This document shows positions 60,477 through 64,000 of a DNA stretch of 64,000 nucleotides, in pieces (positions within the stretch are counted from its first letter, which is position 1; each line of letters starts with the position of its first letter). The DNA is from Streptomyces gossypii (GTDB taxonomy: Bacteria; Actinomycetota; Actinomycetes; Streptomycetales; Streptomycetaceae). The position numbers and the translations under genes are program-made. A model generated the notes under the pieces. It made no database searches. It was given only the letters and a program-made list of their open reading frames with translations, and was not told the DNA's origin. Where the stretch lies: NCBI RefSeq assembly GCF_025165795.1, contig NZ_JAJAGO010000017.1, positions 93,107 to 157,106 on the forward strand. The letters are read 5' to 3'.

Positions 60477-62972
60477 TCAGTCTCCGGCGCTGTCCACCAC
60501 TGCGGCCCACTCGTCGAGAAGCGCCCGTGCGGACGCGTCGTCCGGCCCCTCCGCCCACAGGTGCGTGACGGCCTCCGCCCGGTCCGGCAGGACCAGGACC
60601 CACCGGCCGTCGGTCTCCACGACCCGCACGCCGTCGGTGGTGTCGACGTGGCGGTCGCCCGCGGCCTCGACGACCCGCCGCATCACCAGCCCCTTCACGG
60701 CCCAGGGCGTGGCCAGGTCCCGGCGCAGTACATGGGCCTGCGGAATCCGTGCGTCGATCCGGCTGAGGGTGATCTGCGTACGGGCGACCAGGCCCAGCAG
60801 CCGCGCGAACGCGGCGGAGCCGTCGAACACCGAGCTGAACTCGGGCACGATGAAGCCGCCCCGCCCGTCACCACCGAACACCGTGGCGTCCTCCCGGCCG
60901 ACCCGCGTCAGGTCGTCCGGTGAGGTGGTCGTCCACTCAACCTGGGTCCCGTGGTAGGCAGCCACCTGCTCGGCGATGCGGGTGGTGGTGACCGGCAACG
61001 CCACCCGGCCGCTGCGCCGTTCGGCGGCGACGAGGTCGAGCATCACCAGCAGGGCCCGGTCATCCTCGATGATCCTGCCGTGCTCGTCCACCAGGGAGAT
61101 ACGCTCGCCGACCGGGTCGAGACGGATCCCGAAGGCCGCGCGCGCGGAGGCGACGATCTCTCCGAGACGCACGAGACCGTGGCGGCGGGCCTCGGCGGTT
61201 TCGGTCGGACGCCTCTCATCCAGCCCCGGGTTGATCGTCAGCGCCTCGACCCCGAGACGACCGAGCAGGGTGGGAAGCACCAGCCCGGCACTGCCGTTCG
61301 AGGCGTCCACGACGACCTTCAGGCCGGACTCCGCGATCCCCGTCGTGTCCACGGCACGGAGCAGCGAGCCGGTGTACGAGTCGAAGACGCTGGCGGGGAA
61401 CCGGAGGTCGCCGATCTCCCCGGGGAACGCCCGGCGATACTCCTGACGTGCGTAGACACGGTCGAGTTTGCGCTGCTGGGTCTGGGAGAGATCCGCACCC
61501 CGCTCGTCGAAGAACATGATGTCGACGGAATCGGGCACGCCGGTGGTCGTGCGGATCATGATGCCGCCCGCGCTGCCCCTGGCCGTCTGCTGACGTGCGA
61601 CGGGAAGCGGGACGTTCTCCAGATCCCGGACGTCGATGGCGCTGGTCTGGAGCGCCGAGATGATGGCGCGTTTGAGGGCCCGGGCGCCCCGGGAGTGGTC
61701 ACGGGCGGTGGTGACCGTGGACCCCTTCTTCAGGGTGGTGGCGTACGCGCCGGCCAGCCGGACGGCGAGTTCCGGGGTGATCTCGACGTTGAGGATCCCG
61801 GAAACACCGCGGGCGCCGAAGAGATGAGCCTGGCCGCGGGACTCCCAGATCACCGAGGTGTTGACGAAGGCGCCCGCCTCGACGGTCTTGAAGGGGTACA
61901 CCCGGACGTTGCCCTGGACGATCGACTCCTCGCCGATGAGGCATTCGTCACCGATGACCGCGCCGTCCTCGATCCGGGCCGCGCGCATGATGTCGGTGTT
62001 CCGGCCGACGACACAGCCGCGCAGATTGCACTGCTGTCCGATGTAGACGTTGTCGTGGACCACCGCGCGGTGCAGGAAGGCCCCGGTCTTCACCACGACG
62101 TTGGAGCCGATGACGGAGTGCTCACGGATCTCGGCTCCGGCCTCGACCTTTGCGTAGTCACCGATGTAGAGCGGTCCGCGCAGCACCGCGTCGGGGTGGA
62201 CTTCGGCGCCTTCCGCAACCCAGACTCCCGGCGAGATCTCGAAGCCGTCGATATCGACCGCGACCTTGCCTTCGAGGACGTCCGCCTGGGCCTTCACATA
62301 ACTCTCGTGCGTACCGACGTCCTCCCAGTAGCCCTCGGCCACATAGCCGTAGATCGGCTTGCCCTCCTTCATCAACTGCGGGAAGACATCACCGGACCAG
62401 TCGACGGGCACATCCGGATCCACGTAGTCGAAGACCTCGGGCTCCATCACATAGATACCCGTGTTGACGGTGTCCGAGAAGACCTGGCCCCAGGTGGGTT
62501 TTTCCAGGAACCGCTCGACCTTTCCCTCCTCGTCGACGATCGTGATGCCGAATTCGAGCGGGTTCGGGACCCTGGTGAGGCACACGGTGACCAGAGCGCC
62601 GTGCTCCCGGTGGAAGCGGATGAGGTCGGTGAGATCGAAGTCGGTGAGGGCGTCACCGGAGATCACGAGGAACGAGTCGTCCTTGAGCGCTTCCTCGGCG
62701 TTCTTCACACTTCCCGCCGTACCGAGCGGCTTCTCCTCGTTGGCGTAGCTCAGCTCCATTCCGAGCTCCTCGCCGTCACCGAAGTAATTCCGGACCAGCG
62801 AGGCGAGGAATTGCACGGTCACGACCGTCTCGCTGAGGCCATGCCGCTTGAGCAGCCTCAGCACGTGCTCCATGATCGGCCGGTTGGCCACCGGCAGAAG
62901 CGGCTTGGGCATACTCGCGGTCATCGGGCGAAGGCGTGTGCCTTCGCCGCCTGCCATCACAACGGCCTTCAT
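60477..62972 (-). CDS. Mannose-1-phosphate guanylyltransferase-like protein fused to degenerate phosphomannomutase domain
   Basis: 831 residues from ATG 62972. Residues 1-235 are a nucleotidyltransferase (VMAGGEGTRLRPMTAS, then EKPLGTAGSVKNAE), 250-360 a left-handed beta helix (GVWVAEGAEVHPDAVLRG), and from about residue 385 a phosphohexomutase-like part. There the phosphoserine loop TASHNP reads RTTTGVP, the metal loop DGDxDR reads DPVGER and the sugar loop GGExSG reads FGGDGRGG, so the mutase half is probably inactive. It may sense or scaffold GDP-mannose supply. GAGGAGG upstream. Confidence 0.88.
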   Translation of the reverse strand: MKAVVMAGGEGTRLRPMTASMPKPLLPVANRPIMEHVLRLLKRHGLSETVVTVQFLASLVRNYFGDGEELGMELSYANEEKPLGTAGSVKNAEEALKDDSFLVISGDALTDFDLTDLIRFHREHGALVTVCLTRVPNPLEFGITIVDEEGKVERFLEKPTWGQVFSDTVNTGIYVMEPEVFDYVDPDVPVDWSGDVFPQLMKEGKPIYGYVAEGYWEDVGTHESYVKAQADVLEGKVAVDIDGFEISPGVWVAEGAEVHPDAVLRGPLYIGDYAKVEAGAEIREHSVIGSNVVVKTGAFLHRAVVHDNVYIGQQCNLRGCVVGRNTDIMRAARIEDGAVIGDECLIGEESIVQGNVRVYPFKTVEAGAFVNTSVIWESRGQAHLFGARGVSGILNVEITPELAVRLAGAYATTLKKGSTVTTARDHSRGARALKRAIISALQTSAIDVRDLENVPLPVARQQTARGSAGGIMIRTTTGVPDSVDIMFFDERGADLSQTQQRKLDRVYARQEYRRAFPGEIGDLRFPASVFDSYTGSLLRAVDTTGIAESGLKVVVDASNGSAGLVLPTLLGRLGVEALTINPGLDERRPTETAEARRHGLVRLGEIVASARAAFGIRLDPVGERISLVDEHGRIIEDDRALLVMLDLVAAERRSGRVALPVTTTRIAEQVAAYHGTQVEWTTTSPDDLTRVGREDATVFGGDGRGGFIVPEFSSVFDGSAAFARLLGLVARTQITLSRIDARIPQAHVLRRDLATPWAVKGLVMRRVVEAAGDRHVDTTDGVRVVETDGRWVLVLPDRAEAVTHLWAEGPDDASARALLDEWAAVVDSAGD

Positions 62973-63081
62973 AACGGAAGCGTCCTCCTCGTACAGCGAC
63001 GGGAATGCCGGCTCACCCAACCAGGATGTCCCAAGAGCTCACACTATGGGCAGCTGGAGTCCGCCGGTAGAAGGGCGGCGC

Positions 63082-63729
63082 TCAGCCGGCCGCGGCGTCC
63101 GCCTTGAGGAGACGGCGGACCTGCACCACGTAGAGGAGTCCTGCCCACCAGTAGAGCGCCGTACCCCAGCCCGCGAATGCCCAGCCGAAAACAGCGGCGA
63201 GCGACGCCAGCCAGCCCGACCCGTCGCTGAGCAACAGCAGTGGGAACGCGTACATCAAGTTGAAGGTGGCGGCCTTGCCCAGAAAGTTGACCTGCGGCGG
63301 AGCATAGCCATGACGGTCCAGGAGCCAGACCATCACCAGCAGGAGCAGCTCCCGTGCCAGCAGCACGCCGGTCAGCCAGAATGGCAGGATTTCCCGCCAG
63401 GTGAGGCCGACGAGGGTGGACAGGATGTACAGACGGTCGGCAGCCGGGTCGAGGATGCGCCCGAGGTTGCTGACCTGATTCCAGCGCCGCGCGAGCTTCC
63501 CGTCCAGATAGTCACTGACACCGCTCAGCGCAAGGACCAGAAGCGCCCAGCCATCGCAGTTGGGCCCGCCGAACTCCGGCCAGAGAATCAGCCAGAGGAA
63601 GACCGGTACGCCGGCCAGGCGGGCCATACTGAGGATGTTCGGGATGGTGAGGACCCGGTCCGTCTGGACCTGTGTCTCCTGGACCTCCACCCGGGCCTCC
63701 CCTGTGTCATATGCGGTGGTGCTGACCAC
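63082..63729 (-). CDS. CDP-alcohol phosphatidyltransferase family protein
   Basis: 215 residues, about six helices. The CDP-OH signature D-G-x2-A-R-x8-G-x3-D-x3-D is complete within DYLDGKLARRW through GRILDPAAD (residues about 70-95). Family members make phosphatidylglycerol phosphate, PI-phosphate or cardiolipin from CDP-diacylglycerol in the membrane; pgsA2-type annotation is common at this locus, but the product is not certain. Start GTG 63729 with AAGG 5 nt upstream. Confidence 0.9.
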   Translation of the reverse strand: MVSTTAYDTGEARVEVQETQVQTDRVLTIPNILSMARLAGVPVFLWLILWPEFGGPNCDGWALLVLALSGVSDYLDGKLARRWNQVSNLGRILDPAADRLYILSTLVGLTWREILPFWLTGVLLARELLLLVMVWLLDRHGYAPPQVNFLGKAATFNLMYAFPLLLLSDGSGWLASLAAVFGWAFAGWGTALYWWAGLLYVVQVRRLLKADAAAG

Positions 63730-63835
63730 CAGACCTTACCGGGACAGACCACCGGCACGGGGTCCGGGGTCCTAGGGTCGGAGAGCGGCGCGGATTCTGG
63801 TGCGAATAGGAAAGCATATGTGGGCGCAGAAATGG

Positions 63836-63869
63836 GTGTGGCCCCACCGGAAACCCGGCAGGGCCACAC
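63836..63869 (-). terminator. Hairpin after the 5S rRNA gene
   Basis: GTGTGGCCC (63836-63844) and GGGCCACAC (63861-63869) form a perfect 9-bp stem that is extended inside by ACCGG/CCCGG. It lies 10 bp after the end of the 5S gene, with an AATTTTT run between them on the minus strand, and should end the rRNA operon. Confidence 0.8.
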
Positions 63870-63878
63870 ACAAAAATT

Positions 63879-63997
63879 GTTCGGCGGCGTCCTACTCTCC
63901 CACACACTCCCGCATGCAGTACCATCGGCGCAACAAGGCTTAGCTTCCGGGTTCGGAATGTAACCGGGCGTTTCCCTCACACTATGACCACCGAAAC
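63879..63997 (-). rRNA. rrf: 5S ribosomal RNA
   Basis: The minus strand reads from GTTTCGGTGGTCATAG through CCCGGTTACATTCCGAAC and AAGCTAAGCC to GAGTAGGACGCCGCCGAAC, the complete 5S sequence of about 119 nt with the paired ends GTTTCGG/CCGAAC. It is the 3' end of an rRNA operon that enters from the right; 23S and 16S are outside the window. Confidence 0.97.
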
Positions 63998-64000
63998 ACA

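Noticed and set aside
60951..63107. Long plus-strand open frame opposite the ManC-like gene
   Set aside because: Antisense shadow; no motifs, and the minus-strand gene is clear.

Overview
The window is high-GC actinobacterial DNA, almost certainly from a Streptomyces chromosome. Reasons: GC-rich third codon positions throughout, GTG starts with GGAGG ribosome-binding sites, a tandem glycine riboswitch ahead of gcvP, the Sbp/DUF881/FHA/nuclease/MerR block next to a ManC-type gene and a phosphatidyltransferase, and a Streptomyces-like 5S rRNA at the right edge. From memory, the order from gcvP to the phosphatidyltransferase resembles the S. coelicolor SCO1378-SCO1389 neighbourhood; this was not checked.

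Layout. 1-12.6 kb: housekeeping and accessory genes. These are a YbaK-type deacylase, an XRE-cupin regulator facing an EamA exporter, two left-handed beta-helix enzymes, a spermidine-synthase-like protein, a thioesterase, a TVP38 membrane protein, methyltransferases, undecaprenyl-diphosphatase (uppP), a CapA lipoprotein and a DMT transporter. 12.6-20.9 kb: an oxidoreductase, ung, two SDR reductases, a HipA-like kinase with its DUF3037 partner, and an HxlR regulator with an aldo/keto reductase. 18.5-21.4 kb: a graveyard with gene remnants, a complete 160-bp MITE-like element and a broken copy of its right end.

21.5-28.4 kb is the least ordinary stretch. A minus-strand operon encodes a kinase-like phosphotransferase, a methyltransferase, a 53-residue peptide whose start and stop both overlap its neighbours, a C26 glutamine amidotransferase/gamma-glutamyl hydrolase and an MFS exporter. 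A FemAB/GNAT-like acyl or aminoacyl transferase faces it, behind a hairpin leader. I know of no described pathway with this set and propose it as a small uncharacterised biosynthetic or self-resistance locus.

28.4-47.2 kb: a phosphoribosyltransferase, a large LuxR-ATPase regulator, a VOC/PPOX pair, an S9 peptidase, a Rieske lipoprotein, several regulator-transporter pairs (LysR-EamA, MocR-PPOX, PadR/MFS/CGNR), a Clp-N protein, PhzF and a CPBP protease. 47.4-64 kb is conserved core: glutamate-cysteine ligase, a DUF5999 gene behind a probable c-di-AMP (ydaO-type) riboswitch, gcvP behind its glycine riboswitch, a PRC-barrel protein overlapping dinB, MerR, bifunctional nuclease, a GarA/OdhI-like FHA protein, DUF881-Sbp-DUF881, a sugar-nucleotidyltransferase fused to an apparently dead phosphomannomutase domain, a CDP-alcohol phosphatidyltransferase and the 5S end of an rRNA operon that enters from the right on the minus strand.

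Many convergent gene ends are closed by long perfect hairpins without T-tracts, and many divergent regulator-target pairs have clear dyads or direct repeats between them. No CRISPR array, tRNA gene or intact transposase was seen. All calls are by eye; no database search was possible.
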